Source: Micavibrio sp.
Lineage (GTDB): Bacteria; Pseudomonadota; Alphaproteobacteria; Micavibrionales; Micavibrionaceae
DNA length: 64,000 bases
Direction: 5' to 3'
Assembly (NCBI GenBank): GCA_026989265.1
Contig: JALSJP010000016.1
Coordinates: 62,001-126,000, forward strand
This document shows positions 10,602 through 19,805 of the stretch, piece by piece. Below the pieces are notes generated by a model that was given only the letters and a program-made list of their open reading frames with translations, was not told the DNA's origin and did no database searches. Each line of letters starts with the position of its first letter. Within the stretch, counting starts at the first letter, position 1. The translations under genes were made by a program, and so were the position numbers.

Positions 10602-11768
10602 TTAAACAGGCGCAATATTATTATTCAAAAAATCAGCTATGAAGCCACTTTCTTTGAGTGTATGAATAACTCCACGCAACAAATAGTTGTTAGCAAACCG
10701 TATTGTATATATTCGACCACCTTCTGTTATAGGTTGTACCATTTTATTATTACGAAGCTTTGTCATTACATATGATTTTTGCTGCGAACTATTAATACCA
10801 AATTTGTTAAGATCACTGGATTTTATAGTCATATCCTCGCTTTTAACAAGATAAGACAAAATGTCAAATTCTTGTTTTGTTATATTCTCTCTATCTAATG
10901 CAATTTTAATGGTTGGCAAAAGTATTTTATCTCTTGTGAATTCTAGCTGCATTAGGCTATCAATTTTTTCAATCTCATTTTTTAAGCCGTCTAAAAAATA
11001 TTCTGACCACAGTAATAAATCTTCATCAACTAAAGAATCTGCCTTCCCCAGCATTTCGTAATACTTATCTCTATCTGTGTAAAAAACAGAAGATGGATTT
11101 ATAATTCTTTCTGATTTTACATTAAAACCTAGCTTTATCAAAAACGCATAATTTAAAAGCCGCCCCATCCTTCCATTACCATTATCAAATGGGTGAATAT
11201 GCATAAAGCGGTGATGAGCAATAGCAACCATTAAAAGTTGATTTTGCTCTAAATGTTGTTGATTAACAAATGTTATGAAGCTCTCAAAGTGTTCCTGTAA
11301 AACCTGAATAGAAATTGGTTTGTGAATTGCTCCTTTGATACTAACATTATTTTTCCTTAACTCTCCTGAGTAACGTGACCCCTCACCTTGCGGCGGTGGG
11401 GTAAGATTGTTAGTTACTATCCTATGTAATTGTGAAATATAAGCCCTATCTATATTTGAAGTCTCGTTAGTATGTTCCTCAATAAATCTTATTGCTTTTT
11501 CAATATTTTCAAGCTCTTGACGTTCCTCATCCACTATTTTATCATTATCAATGATTTTTTCAATAAATTCAGATAAGGTTGTGCCATTGCCTTCAATACG
11601 CGCGGAGCCTAATGTTTCTAAAAGTTGAAAAATTTCCTTTAATTGGAAAAATATATAAGGAGGGACTTCTGAATATAGCGTTTTTGTCCTTAATTTTTCT
11701 AGATCAAGCACTGACCTAGCCAAACCACTATTCCATTTTGGTTCTGGTATTTCTATTTTTACAGACAT
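10602..11768 (-). CDS. Fic-family protein (probable AMPylase) with C-terminal winged-helix region
   Basis: A 388-residue Fic protein. The core motif HPFDNGNGRMGR (about residues 192-203) is complete, so nucleotidyl transfer activity, usually AMPylation, is expected. An N-terminal SARIEGN (55-61) matches the inhibitory motif [ST]xxxE[GN], placing it in the class with an intramolecular inhibitory helix. Residues ~290-370 look like a winged helix, suggesting DNA binding. The gene has its own promoter, overlapped by four copies of an 11-bp repeat, and no adjacent antitoxin. It sits inside the his region and is probably an acquired module. Confidence 0.88.
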   Translation of the reverse strand: MSVKIEIPEPKWNSGLARSVLDLEKLRTKTLYSEVPPYIFFQLKEIFQLLETLGSARIEGNGTTLSEFIEKIIDNDKIVDEERQELENIEKAIRFIEEHTNETSNIDRAYISQLHRIVTNNLTPPPQGEGSRYSGELRKNNVSIKGAIHKPISIQVLQEHFESFITFVNQQHLEQNQLLMVAIAHHRFMHIHPFDNGNGRMGRLLNYAFLIKLGFNVKSERIINPSSVFYTDRDKYYEMLGKADSLVDEDLLLWSEYFLDGLKNEIEKIDSLMQLEFTRDKILLPTIKIALDRENITKQEFDILSYLVKSEDMTIKSSDLNKFGINSSQQKSYVMTKLRNNKMVQPITEGGRIYTIRFANNYLLRGVIHTLKESGFIADFLNNNIAPV

Positions 11769-11890
11769 TTACTTCAAAATCCTGTTTTTATTACTTCAAA
11801 AGTATACCCCTATTTTCCAAATATTACAAAGCATTAGATAGAGTTAATTTTAAAGGTTACTTCAAAACCGGTTAGAATCTTACTTCAAAA
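11769..11890. repeat. Four copies of an 11-bp repeat at the fic promoter
   Basis: TTACTTCAAAA (TTTTGAAGTAA on the gene strand) occurs exactly at 11769-11779, 11791-11801, 11857-11867 and 11880-11890. Start-to-start steps are 22, 66 and 23 bp, close to multiples of two helical turns. The copy nearest the gene ends directly at the fic ATG and contains its GAAG ribosome-binding signal. The next one abuts the -10 box. These look like operator sites. Confidence 0.75.
11801..11829 (-). promoter_or_regulatory. Predicted sigma70 promoter of the Fic gene
   Basis: On the minus strand TTGTAA (11829-11824) and TATACT (11806-11801) are separated by 17 bases and point at the fic start 33 bases downstream. 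A TTTTGAAGTAA repeat begins at the last base of the -10 box, so a protein bound there would block initiation. Confidence 0.6.
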
Positions 11891-11908
11891 CCCCCTGATA
11901 ATAGCCAT

Positions 11909-13222
11909 CTAAACCTTCCGTCGCCTTAGAACTTCGCCATGCATTGGAAAGTTTTCATAGTCCGTGATTGTGCAAACATCATCTTTCAGGGCTTCAAACC
12001 CCTGCTTATCACAGCGCGATATTGAGGTGCGTTTAAGGAAATCCCATACGCTTGTACATGAATATGTGTGCGCCCATCCGCCCGTTGGCAAAACATGATT
12101 AACCCCTATCCCATAATTGCCCAAGCTTGAGGGCGTATATTCACCGATTAAAATCTCACCCGCATGTTTAAGACGGTCTAGCAATTTCTCGCCATCACGA
12201 ACCTTTAAATGCAAATGCTCTGGCGCATATTCATTTGCCAAAGCAATAGAAGCGTCCAAGCTCTCGGTTAATATAATCCCGCCATAGCTGCTCTCACTAT
12301 CACTCATAACTGATACGCAAATATCGCGATGTTTTGGCGGCAGGCTGTTAATCACGGCGGGCATATTATCTCGCACATATTTTGCCAAAGCCTCATCATG
12401 GGTAACTAATAACGCGCCGCTATCCATGCCGTGTTCCGCCTCATTCAAAACATCTAATATAGTATTATCGAAGTTAGCCGAGCCATCCGCTAGCACTATA
12501 GACTCGCTTGGGCCTGCGGGCATTCCTGCGTCCATTACATCTGATAATATGCGCTTTGCCGCCGCGACATATGGACTTCCCGGCCCTAGGACTTTTCTGA
12601 CTTTAGGCACGCTATTTGTCCCATATCCAAGCGCGGCTATCCCTTGCGCTCCCCCGCATTTATAGATATTTTCAATGCCGCACAACTTTGCTGTATAAAG
12701 CGTTGCATCATCAATAGAGCCATCAGGAGTGGGCGGCGTAACAACGGCTATATTTGGCACGCCCGCAATTACCGCGGGCAGGGCTAGCATATATAAAGCC
12801 GAGGGAAACGCGCCCTTACCGCGCGGCACATACAGCCCAACCGAGTCTATGGGCGAGACTTGCTCACCCGCCCAAACGCCTGCCTCGATCTCCACCATCC
12901 AGCGTTTCTCCACGTTCTCCATTTGTTTCACGTGAAACATTCGAACATTTTCAGCGCATCGTTTAATTGCAGATTTTAGCTCATCATCAAGATTATGCTC
13001 CGCCCGCGCAAATTCCTCCGCGCTAGCCTTTATATTCGTGATATCTGCGCCCTCAAATTTCTTGGCATATCGGCGCAAAGCCTCATCGCCATTATCTCGC
13101 ACATCGCCAATGATTGGCTGCACCAATTTAGCAACCCCGTCAATATCAATTTGCGCCCTACGCATTATACGTTTGCGGGTATTCTCATCTGTTTCATTCC
13201 AACGATAAAAAGCTATAGCCAT
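11909..13222 (-). CDS. hisD: Histidinol dehydrogenase
   Basis: Catalyses the last two steps of histidine synthesis, histidinol to histidine, with NAD and zinc. The 437 residues show the family run: GLYVPRGKGAFPSALYM, the GPGSPYVAAAKRILS stretch, MPAGPSESIVLAD, NEAEHGMDSGALLVT and EYAPEHLHL with the base histidines. Length is normal. It is read divergently from hisH (64 bases between starts). Confidence 0.97.
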   Translation of the reverse strand: MAIAFYRWNETDENTRKRIMRRAQIDIDGVAKLVQPIIGDVRDNGDEALRRYAKKFEGADITNIKASAEEFARAEHNLDDELKSAIKRCAENVRMFHVKQMENVEKRWMVEIEAGVWAGEQVSPIDSVGLYVPRGKGAFPSALYMLALPAVIAGVPNIAVVTPPTPDGSIDDATLYTAKLCGIENIYKCGGAQGIAALGYGTNSVPKVRKVLGPGSPYVAAAKRILSDVMDAGMPAGPSESIVLADGSANFDNTILDVLNEAEHGMDSGALLVTHDEALAKYVRDNMPAVINSLPPKHRDICVSVMSDSESSYGGIILTESLDASIALANEYAPEHLHLKVRDGEKLLDRLKHAGEILIGEYTPSSLGNYGIGVNHVLPTGGWAHTYSCTSVWDFLKRTSISRCDKQGFEALKDDVCTITDYENFPMHGEVLRRRKV

Positions 13223-13285
13223 TGATTTAATTCCCTAACCCACTTATAAAAAAACATTGAAAATATATACACCGAAAACCATTAC

Positions 13286-13939
13286 ATGACAAAAGAAACA
13301 ATTCACATTATTGATTATGGCTCTGGTAATTTGCGTTCCGTAGCAAAAGCGTTTGAGCATATAGGCGCAACCGTAAATATAAGCAATAATCCAAAAGACT
13401 TACTAAAAGCAAACCGCATAGTCTTGCCAGGGCAAGGGGCATTCCGTGATTGCATGGAAAGCCTAAGCTCTATTGAGGGCATGATAGAGACCTTAAATGA
13501 AGCAATATTACAAAAAGCCACGCCATTTCTTGGGGTTTGCGTGGGTATGCAGCTTATGGCTTCGCGAGGGGTGGAACACGGCGCAACCGCTGGGCTGGGC
13601 TGGATTGAGGGCGAGGTCATCCCCATTAATCCAGCCGATAAATCCTTGAAAATCCCGCATATGGGCTGGAATGACCTGCATTATCTCTCCGCAAATAATG
13701 CCCAAGATAACCTCCATATTGTGCTGCGCAATATAGATTCTTCCGCAAATTTTTATTTTGTTCACTCTTTTATGTTTAGTTGCGTGTATAATCATAACTG
13801 CCTTGCAATGGTAGATTATGGAGCGCTTATCCCTGCCGTGGTTGGGCGTGATAATATGATTGGCGTTCAGTTTCACCCTGAAAAGAGCCATAATGCTGGG
13901 CTGCAATTATTATCCAACTTCCTTGATTGGAAGCCATAG
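13286..13939 (+). CDS. hisH: Imidazole glycerol phosphate synthase, glutamine amidotransferase subunit
   Basis: Glutaminase subunit that feeds ammonia to HisF. The class-I triad is present: Cys85 in FLGVCVGMQLM, and His197 and Glu199 in GVQFHPEKS. The start has DYGSGNLRSVAKA as expected. At 217 residues its length is normal. Its obligate partner hisF is not found in this window, although HisF normally follows hisA. Confidence 0.96.
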   Translation: MTKETIHIIDYGSGNLRSVAKAFEHIGATVNISNNPKDLLKANRIVLPGQGAFRDCMESLSSIEGMIETLNEAILQKATPFLGVCVGMQLMASRGVEHGATAGLGWIEGEVIPINPADKSLKIPHMGWNDLHYLSANNAQDNLHIVLRNIDSSANFYFVHSFMFSCVYNHNCLAMVDYGALIPAVVGRDNMIGVQFHPEKSHNAGLQLLSNFLDWKP

Positions 13940-13966
13940 ATAAAGGAAAATAAAGGAGCAATTAAC

Positions 13967-14515
13967 ATGGGCGATCAAACAAAGTTAAAGCCGCTAGAAC
14001 CTACGCCAAGCGTTGAGCATATTAAAGAATTTCGCTCTGGCGATCTAAATGATCTTTGCGATGCAACCGATGCAGCCATAGAAGGCGGCGGCGGTTTTGG
14101 TTGGATAGAACCTCCCGCCCGCGATGTTTTAGAGCGATATTGGCAAGGCGTTCTTGCCATGCCAAAAAGAGAGCTATTTGTTGCCCGCCTTGATAATGTG
14201 ATTTGCGGAACATGCCAATTGCTAAAACCTCCTGTGAATAACGAAGTTCAAAGCTTTGCCATGCAGCTAACTACTAATTTCGTAACCCCTTGGGCGCGTG
14301 GCCATGGCTTAGCAAAAATGCTGGTCATCGCTGCAGAAAAATACGCAAGCTCAGAAGGCTTTGAAGTTATTAATCTTGATATCCGCGAGACCTTGGTCAA
14401 GGCTAAAGACCTTTACGAGAGTATGGGGTATATCCGCGTTGGCGAGCATCCACATTACGCAAAAGTCGATGGTAAAATCCTAAAAGGATATTATTACTGC
14501 AAAATAATAAATTAA
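13967..14515 (+). CDS. GNAT-family N-acetyltransferase
   Basis: A 182-residue GNAT-fold acetyltransferase. The acetyl-CoA site is visible as TNFVTPWARGHGLAKMLVIAAEKYA, and a late strand-helix VINLDIRETLVKAKDLYESMGYIRVG is typical. GGAG lies 8 bases before the ATG. It is placed between hisH and hisA with gaps of 27 and 10 bases, so it is co-transcribed with them. The substrate is unknown. Confidence 0.88.
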   Translation: MGDQTKLKPLEPTPSVEHIKEFRSGDLNDLCDATDAAIEGGGGFGWIEPPARDVLERYWQGVLAMPKRELFVARLDNVICGTCQLLKPPVNNEVQSFAMQLTTNFVTPWARGHGLAKMLVIAAEKYASSEGFEVINLDIRETLVKAKDLYESMGYIRVGEHPHYAKVDGKILKGYYYCKIIN

Positions 14516-14525
14516 GAGAAAAAAT

Positions 14526-15254
14526 ATGATTATATATCCCGCAATAGATTTAAAAAACGGAAAATGCGTTCGCCTTTATAAAGGTGATATGAGCAAAGAT
14601 ACGGTTTATAATGATAATCCATCGGATCAAGCAATGACTTGGGCGCGGGCAGGATTTCCATGGATTCACGTGGTTGACCTTGATGGAGCATTTAGCGGTA
14701 AATCTATAAATCACGAAGCGGTGCGAGATATTATAAGCGCAACAGATGTCCCCGTGCAGCTTGGCGGCGGTATTAGGTCACTTGAGCAAATAGAAAGCTG
14801 GCTGCATGAAGGGGTTAGCCGCGTAATACTTGGCACGGCGGCTCTACGCGATCCTGATTTGGTTAAACGCGCTTGCTATGAATTTCCAGATCAAATAGTC
14901 GTTGGCATTGATGCCCGCAAAGGCATGGTCGCCGTTGAGGGCTGGGCTGAGCAATCCGATATGCAAGCAACCGAGCTTGCCAAAATATTCGAAGATGTTG
15001 GCGTGTCCGCCATTATCTATACCGACATTGACCGCGACGGCACTGGCAAAGGCGTAAATATTATCTCAACAATATCTTTGGCTGGGAGTACATCCATCCC
15101 CGTTATAGCATCAGGCGGAGTTGGCTCTCTCGAAGATTTAGAGCTTGTCCGTGATGCAGCGCAATATGGCGTTAGCGGCGTGGTGGTTGGCAAAGCTCTT
15201 TATGACGGCAGAATATCCCCACAAGATGCAATTAAAACCGCCGCTGGTGGTTAA
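14526..15254 (+). CDS. hisA: ProFAR isomerase (phosphoribosylformimino-AICAR ribotide isomerase)
   Basis: Beta/alpha-barrel isomerase of the histidine pathway. The 242 residues begin MIIYPAIDLKNGKCVRLYKGD with the first catalytic Asp. PVQLGGGIRSLEQIE and the second half YTDIDRDGTGKGVN carry the other phosphate and acid motifs, and PVIASGGVGSLEDL follows. The usual next gene, hisF, is missing. The sequence after the stop holds only ~100 bases before the RNase E/G gene on the other strand. Confidence 0.96.
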   Translation: MIIYPAIDLKNGKCVRLYKGDMSKDTVYNDNPSDQAMTWARAGFPWIHVVDLDGAFSGKSINHEAVRDIISATDVPVQLGGGIRSLEQIESWLHEGVSRVILGTAALRDPDLVKRACYEFPDQIVVGIDARKGMVAVEGWAEQSDMQATELAKIFEDVGVSAIIYTDIDRDGTGKGVNIISTISLAGSTSIPVIASGGVGSLEDLELVRDAAQYGVSGVVVGKALYDGRISPQDAIKTAAGG

Positions 15255-15280
15255 TGGTTATTTTGTAAAATGCTTACTAT

Positions 15281-15320
15281 ATTCACCACAAAGACTCAAA
15301 GCACCACGAAGTCACGAAAA
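15281..15320. repeat. CACAAAG/CACGAAG-type sequence downstream of hisA
   Basis: The segment reads ttcaccacaaagactcaaag then caccacgaagtcacgaaaa. It resembles the CACAAAG-ACACGAAG sequences I recall near GxxExxY genes in many genomes; that link is from memory. It stands where hisF would begin and could mark a past insertion or deletion. Confidence 0.35.
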
Positions 15321-15354
15321 TCAATAAGTTAATCTTTAAAGCGCATGAAAATTG

Positions 15355-18015
15355 CTACAAACGATTCCACCAGCCTTTTTTCTTTTGCTTAGGTGCTTGG
15401 TTTACAGTCTCATGCAAACTTGCCTCAGATGGCGTATCATCAACAGCTTTTATCTCAGCTTTTTCAACCTCTTTGGGCATTTTTGCCTTGCTCTTTGGCG
15501 TAGTTTTTTTAGAAGCAGCCTTCTTTACTGGCTTTTTATCCGCTACTTCATCATCATTAGCAGGATTAGATGTTTTAGCATCTGCTTTATTGTTTGGCTC
15601 TTTGTCATCTGTTTTAGGAGGATTACTTTTCACCTTGCTTCTAGTTACTTTGCTGCGAGGCTTGCTTGCACGCTTTGGCTTAGTTGAAGACTCAGATTTT
15701 GCTGGTTTATTTCCATCAATATCATCATTTTCATCTATAGACTTTGCAACATTGCCATCGGCATCATTGGCTTGCGCCACGTCAACATTATTACCATCTT
15801 GTGTTGCTTCGTTATCAGGGCGACTATTACGATTACGCCCACCTCTGCGACCACGACGACGAGTGCGACCATCTGCGTTATCATCATCAAGCTTTTCTTG
15901 CCCAGATTTTTCTTCCTTAGAATCCTCCATAACAGGAATTTCATCAGAAGCATCACCATCAGTATTATCTTTTTCGGCTGGCTTTGATACTTCCACATTA
16001 TATTCTGATGCTGGAATCTCATCATCAATGCGAATTAGCACTTCTAAGTTATAACGCTCTTCAATTTGCGCCATCTTTTTACGTTTATAATTCAAAATAT
16101 AAAGCGCGACATTCCCCGTAACCTGCACAATAATTTGCGCAGCGCGTCCGCGAATTCCTTCATCTTCTATCGCCCGCAATACAAGTATAGACATAGCATC
16201 GGCCGTACGTGTTAAACCAACGCCGCGACATGTATTACATTGCTCAAACTGTGCTTCAGTCAAACTAGGACTAAGGCGTTGGCGCGATAGCTCCATCAAA
16301 CCAAATGAGGAAATGCGCCCAACTTGAATACGTGCCCGATCACTTGAAAGAGCCTCCTTCATACGGCGCTCAACCTTTGCATTATTACCACGATTTTCCA
16401 TGTCAATAAAATCAACGACAACCAAGCCGCCCAAATCGCGCAATCTTAATTGACGCGCAAGCTCTTCGGCTGCTTCTAGGTTCGTTTTAAGGGCAGTTTC
16501 TTCAATATGGCGACCTTTAGTAGACTTGCCAGAGTTCACATCAACAGAAACAAGGGCTTCTGTAGGGTTGATAACCAAATAACCACCTGATTTTAAACGC
16601 ACCTCAGGCTGTCCTATTTCATTAATTTGGCTCTCTATTTGATAGCGATTAAATAATGGCAATTTCTTACCATCATAAAATTTAACCTTTTTAGCATGAG
16701 AAGGGATAATCATCTTCATGAAGTCTTTTGCTGTATTATAGCCATTTTCTCCAGCGACATAAATTCCCTCAACATCACTTGTATATAAGTCACGAACTGA
16801 TCTTTTTATAAGGTCGGCTTCTTCATAAACAAGCGCTGGCGCAGTAGATTTAAGCGTTAAATCACGTATATTATCCCACAGGCGCATCAAATAATCCAAA
16901 TCGCGCTTAATCTCATCTTTAGTACGACCAACACCAGCAGTGCGCACAATAACCGACATGCCTTTAGGAACTTCAAGATCCTTAACTATTTCACGCATAC
17001 GGGCGCGATCTTTATGATTAGCTATTTTTCGGCTAACCCCGCCACCACGAGGAGAATTAGGCATTAAAACGCAATAACGCCCTGGCAGAGAAAGGTACGA
17101 TCCAACGGCTGCGCCTTTATTACCGCGCTCCTCCTTATTGGCTTGAACCAACATAATTTGACCGCGTTTTATTACTTCTTGAATTTTATATTTACGGCGT
17201 AAATTAAAACGAAAGCGGCTGTCTTCATCGGCTTCCTCGCCGCCAACGACCTCTACACTACGATTGCGATATTGAGATCGCTTACCTCCGCGCCCGCGCC
17301 CGCGGTAATTACCACGCCTGCGACCAGTCTTTTTATTTTCATCCGATTCGGACTCAGTGTCATTATTGCTATCATCAGCGACACAATCTTTCACCTCACC
17401 ATCGCTATCATCAGCAGATTTTTCAGCAGCAGCAACCTTTTCTTTATCCTTAACCTCGACTGCCGCCTCACTTTTTTCAGTTTCAGATGGCTTTTCTTCG
17501 TCCTTAATTTCTTCTTCTTTTAGCTTAGGTGATTTACGAGTTTTAGTTTTAGGCTTAGGCTTAGGCTTAGGCTCTGGATCTGGTTTTTCCTCACTAGCAT
17601 CCGTGTCTTTTTCAACTACATCAGCATTAGTAATAATTTCTTCAGATTCGATAGGCTCTTCTTCATTATCTTCATTATCCACCCCATCAGCAAGGTCTTC
17701 TTCTTCCTCTGCATCATGTTGCTGGATTAAGGCTTCTTGCTCCGCAATTAATGCCTCACGGTCAGCCACAGGAATTCTGAAGTAATCAGGGTGTATTTCC
17801 GAAAATGGCAAGAAACCATGTCTATTACCACCAAAGCTTACAAATGCAGCCTGCAATGACGGCTCAACGCGCGTAACCTTTGCTAAAAATATACTACCTT
17901 TTAAAGGTTTTCTGCTTTGGCTTTCGTAATCATACTCAACCAGTTTATTACCATCAGTAATCGCAACCCTTATTTCTTCTTTATGGGTTGCGTCAATTAA
18001 CATTCTTTTTGTCAT
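15355..18015 (-). CDS. rne: Ribonuclease E/G family endoribonuclease
   Basis: Single-strand endoribonuclease of RNA decay and rRNA/tRNA processing. The 886 residues start MTKRMLIDATHKEEIRVAI. The S1-like domain (GSIFLAKVTRVEPSLQAAFVSFG) is split by a long acidic insert, typical of alphaproteobacterial RNase E. The catalytic core carries DVNSGKS and LRDLGGLVVVDFID, and the Zn-link CNTCRGVG. The C-terminal ~200 residues are disordered, rich in Lys/Arg/Asp/Glu, with an RRGRRGGRNRN patch, probably a degradosome scaffold. I chose the ATG at 18015 because GGA lies 9 bases upstream. Confidence 0.95.
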   Translation of the reverse strand: MTKRMLIDATHKEEIRVAITDGNKLVEYDYESQSRKPLKGSIFLAKVTRVEPSLQAAFVSFGGNRHGFLPFSEIHPDYFRIPVADREALIAEQEALIQQHDAEEEEDLADGVDNEDNEEEPIESEEIITNADVVEKDTDASEEKPDPEPKPKPKPKTKTRKSPKLKEEEIKDEEKPSETEKSEAAVEVKDKEKVAAAEKSADDSDGEVKDCVADDSNNDTESESDENKKTGRRRGNYRGRGRGGKRSQYRNRSVEVVGGEEADEDSRFRFNLRRKYKIQEVIKRGQIMLVQANKEERGNKGAAVGSYLSLPGRYCVLMPNSPRGGGVSRKIANHKDRARMREIVKDLEVPKGMSVIVRTAGVGRTKDEIKRDLDYLMRLWDNIRDLTLKSTAPALVYEEADLIKRSVRDLYTSDVEGIYVAGENGYNTAKDFMKMIIPSHAKKVKFYDGKKLPLFNRYQIESQINEIGQPEVRLKSGGYLVINPTEALVSVDVNSGKSTKGRHIEETALKTNLEAAEELARQLRLRDLGGLVVVDFIDMENRGNNAKVERRMKEALSSDRARIQVGRISSFGLMELSRQRLSPSLTEAQFEQCNTCRGVGLTRTADAMSILVLRAIEDEGIRGRAAQIIVQVTGNVALYILNYKRKKMAQIEERYNLEVLIRIDDEIPASEYNVEVSKPAEKDNTDGDASDEIPVMEDSKEEKSGQEKLDDDNADGRTRRRGRRGGRNRNSRPDNEATQDGNNVDVAQANDADGNVAKSIDENDDIDGNKPAKSESSTKPKRASKPRSKVTRSKVKSNPPKTDDKEPNNKADAKTSNPANDDEVADKKPVKKAASKKTTPKSKAKMPKEVEKAEIKAVDDTPSEASLHETVNQAPKQKKKGWWNRL

Positions 18016-18259
18016 ATTATTTCCGTTCTCGCACAAAGCAGCCTGCCCTCAAATGTCATTAAAAACAAAAAAGGCGGCGCAAAAGCGCATATAAATTAAA
18101 ATTTAATGCTTACAGCCGAGCGGAACTTTTCAAACTTTACTATAAACGCAAAGCCGCATGCATATAAAACCTCTGCCACCATACACAGTTGTTAATAAAT
18201 TCTCAATCCTAAAACGAAATTCTTATAAGAAAAATAATGAAAACAAGCCTAAAGCATTG
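18016..18259. other. Leader of the RNase E/G gene
   Basis: About 240 bases separate the M23 gene from rne on the same strand. They contain a 12-bp palindrome TTCTTATAAGAA (18230-18241), just after the M23 stop, and a GCGC-AAAA-GCGC mini-hairpin (18077-18088). Long leaders that mediate autoregulation are known for RNase E genes; here that is only a possibility. Confidence 0.3.
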
Positions 18260-19690
18260 TTAAAGCTCATTTTTAGCAAATTTTAAATCTTGCGCGAGGA
18301 CAACATATTTTTGTTTAACAGCAAGGATGCGCGCTTGAAAATCTTTTAGCTTCCTTCCAGCGAGCTTTTCCCCTGAAGATGATCTAACGGATTTAGGGTT
18401 AATTTGCTTACCATTTTTTATAACTTCAAAATGCAAATGAGGTCCAGTAGAGCGACCAGTAGTGCCAACATACCCAATAACATCACCTTGCGAAACGCGC
18501 TTACCTGATTTCATGCCTTTAGCAAATTTACGCATATGCGCATATGCGGTTTTAAGTCCATTATTATGGCGGATGCGAATATAGTTTCCATAACCACCGT
18601 TGCGCCCCGCTTTTTCAATAACTCCATTACCAGCAGCATAAATTGGCGTTCCCCGCGGCGCTGCAAAATCAACACCTTTATGCATCTTGTTATAGCCCAA
18701 AACAGGGTGGCGGCGCATACCATATCCTGAAGACATGCGCGCACCATCAACTGGGGTTCGCATCAAAGCACGCTTTAAACTTGCACCATTTTCACGGTAA
18801 TAGTCAACGTAACCATCTTTACCACCATAACGGTAAACTGGGATTTCACGACCACCAACCTTTAAGCTAGCGTAAAGAATATTACCATATCGTACAAACA
18901 TACCGTCTCTTGTTTCATATGTTTCATACAATATCTCAACTTTATCACCGCGCCTTATATCACGCTGAAAATCAACATCATATGAATAAATTTTAATCAT
19001 CTCAGCGACTATAGAAGCAGGGACACCCGACTTAGCAGCCGAACCATATAATGAAGTTTCTATAGAAACCATAGCTGCTTTTGTTTGTAGAGTAACTTCT
19101 GCTTCATTAACCTTAGCAGAAAAACGCTCAAGCTCATCGCGAGTAATAATAAGCTCTTTAATAGGTGTTATTTTCATATCAAGACCAGTAAGCTTTAGGT
19201 CATTTTCACTAGGATCGACATATATAGAAATTACCTGCCCTGGTCTAATAGAGCGAGGATCATAATGCTCGCTCATAACTTTAACAACTCTATATGCTTC
19301 TGCGCCGCTAACCCCAGCATCTTGCAGCGCGCCCGCGATAGTGCCGCCCGAACTTATTTTAATAATTTCCTCGTAAGGTGATAAATCCTTAACCACAATT
19401 TCTGCAGCCTCTTCGATAATATTCAAAGGCAGGGGCTGTAACATATCAATGTCATATTTATCATTGGTTGTTATTGCCACCGTAGATATAATATCATTAT
19501 TAATTGGCGCAAAAGCAACTGAAGAGCTTGTAGCTCCCATAAGGCTCGCAAACATCATAGACATAACCACGGCGCTGCTAGCTAAATAACGCAAGCGCGG
19601 CCAATTGCCTTTTGTCAAGACATAGCGACGGCGCAGCCTAAATACGCGGTAAAGTGATATCTTATTGTTCAATATATTAATTAAGCGCAA
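18260..19690 (-). CDS. M23-family peptidoglycan endopeptidase with membrane anchor
   Basis: A 476-residue LytM/M23 protein. A basic N-terminus precedes a hydrophobic segment near residues 34-60 (membrane anchor or signal). Residues ~125-165 look like a LysM/OapA-type binding region (SGGTIAGALQDAGVS ... IRPGQVISIYV). The C-terminal M23 domain has HKGVDFAAPRGTPIYAAGNG, the middle His in AYAHM and HLHFEV, so the zinc site is complete and the enzyme is probably active. It would cut cross-links in the periplasm during growth or division. It lies upstream of rne on the same strand. Confidence 0.92.
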   Translation of the reverse strand: MRLINILNNKISLYRVFRLRRRYVLTKGNWPRLRYLASSAVVMSMMFASLMGATSSSVAFAPINNDIISTVAITTNDKYDIDMLQPLPLNIIEEAAEIVVKDLSPYEEIIKISSGGTIAGALQDAGVSGAEAYRVVKVMSEHYDPRSIRPGQVISIYVDPSENDLKLTGLDMKITPIKELIITRDELERFSAKVNEAEVTLQTKAAMVSIETSLYGSAAKSGVPASIVAEMIKIYSYDVDFQRDIRRGDKVEILYETYETRDGMFVRYGNILYASLKVGGREIPVYRYGGKDGYVDYYRENGASLKRALMRTPVDGARMSSGYGMRRHPVLGYNKMHKGVDFAAPRGTPIYAAGNGVIEKAGRNGGYGNYIRIRHNNGLKTAYAHMRKFAKGMKSGKRVSQGDVIGYVGTTGRSTGPHLHFEVIKNGKQINPKSVRSSSGEKLAGRKLKDFQARILAVKQKYVVLAQDLKFAKNEL

Positions 19691-19805
19691 ATTATTAACT
19701 CCGATGCCCTACATATCATAATTCATTCTAACTTCTAAAAAGTTTAGAACTGGTTATCACAACACAAAATCAATTCCTAGTCTTTAAACTCAGAAAGTTA
19801 ACAAA

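Noticed and set aside
15473-17785. Ser/Leu/Phe-rich ORFs opposite RNase E/G
   Set aside because: Antisense readings of the acidic, Lys/Glu-rich disordered parts of rne.
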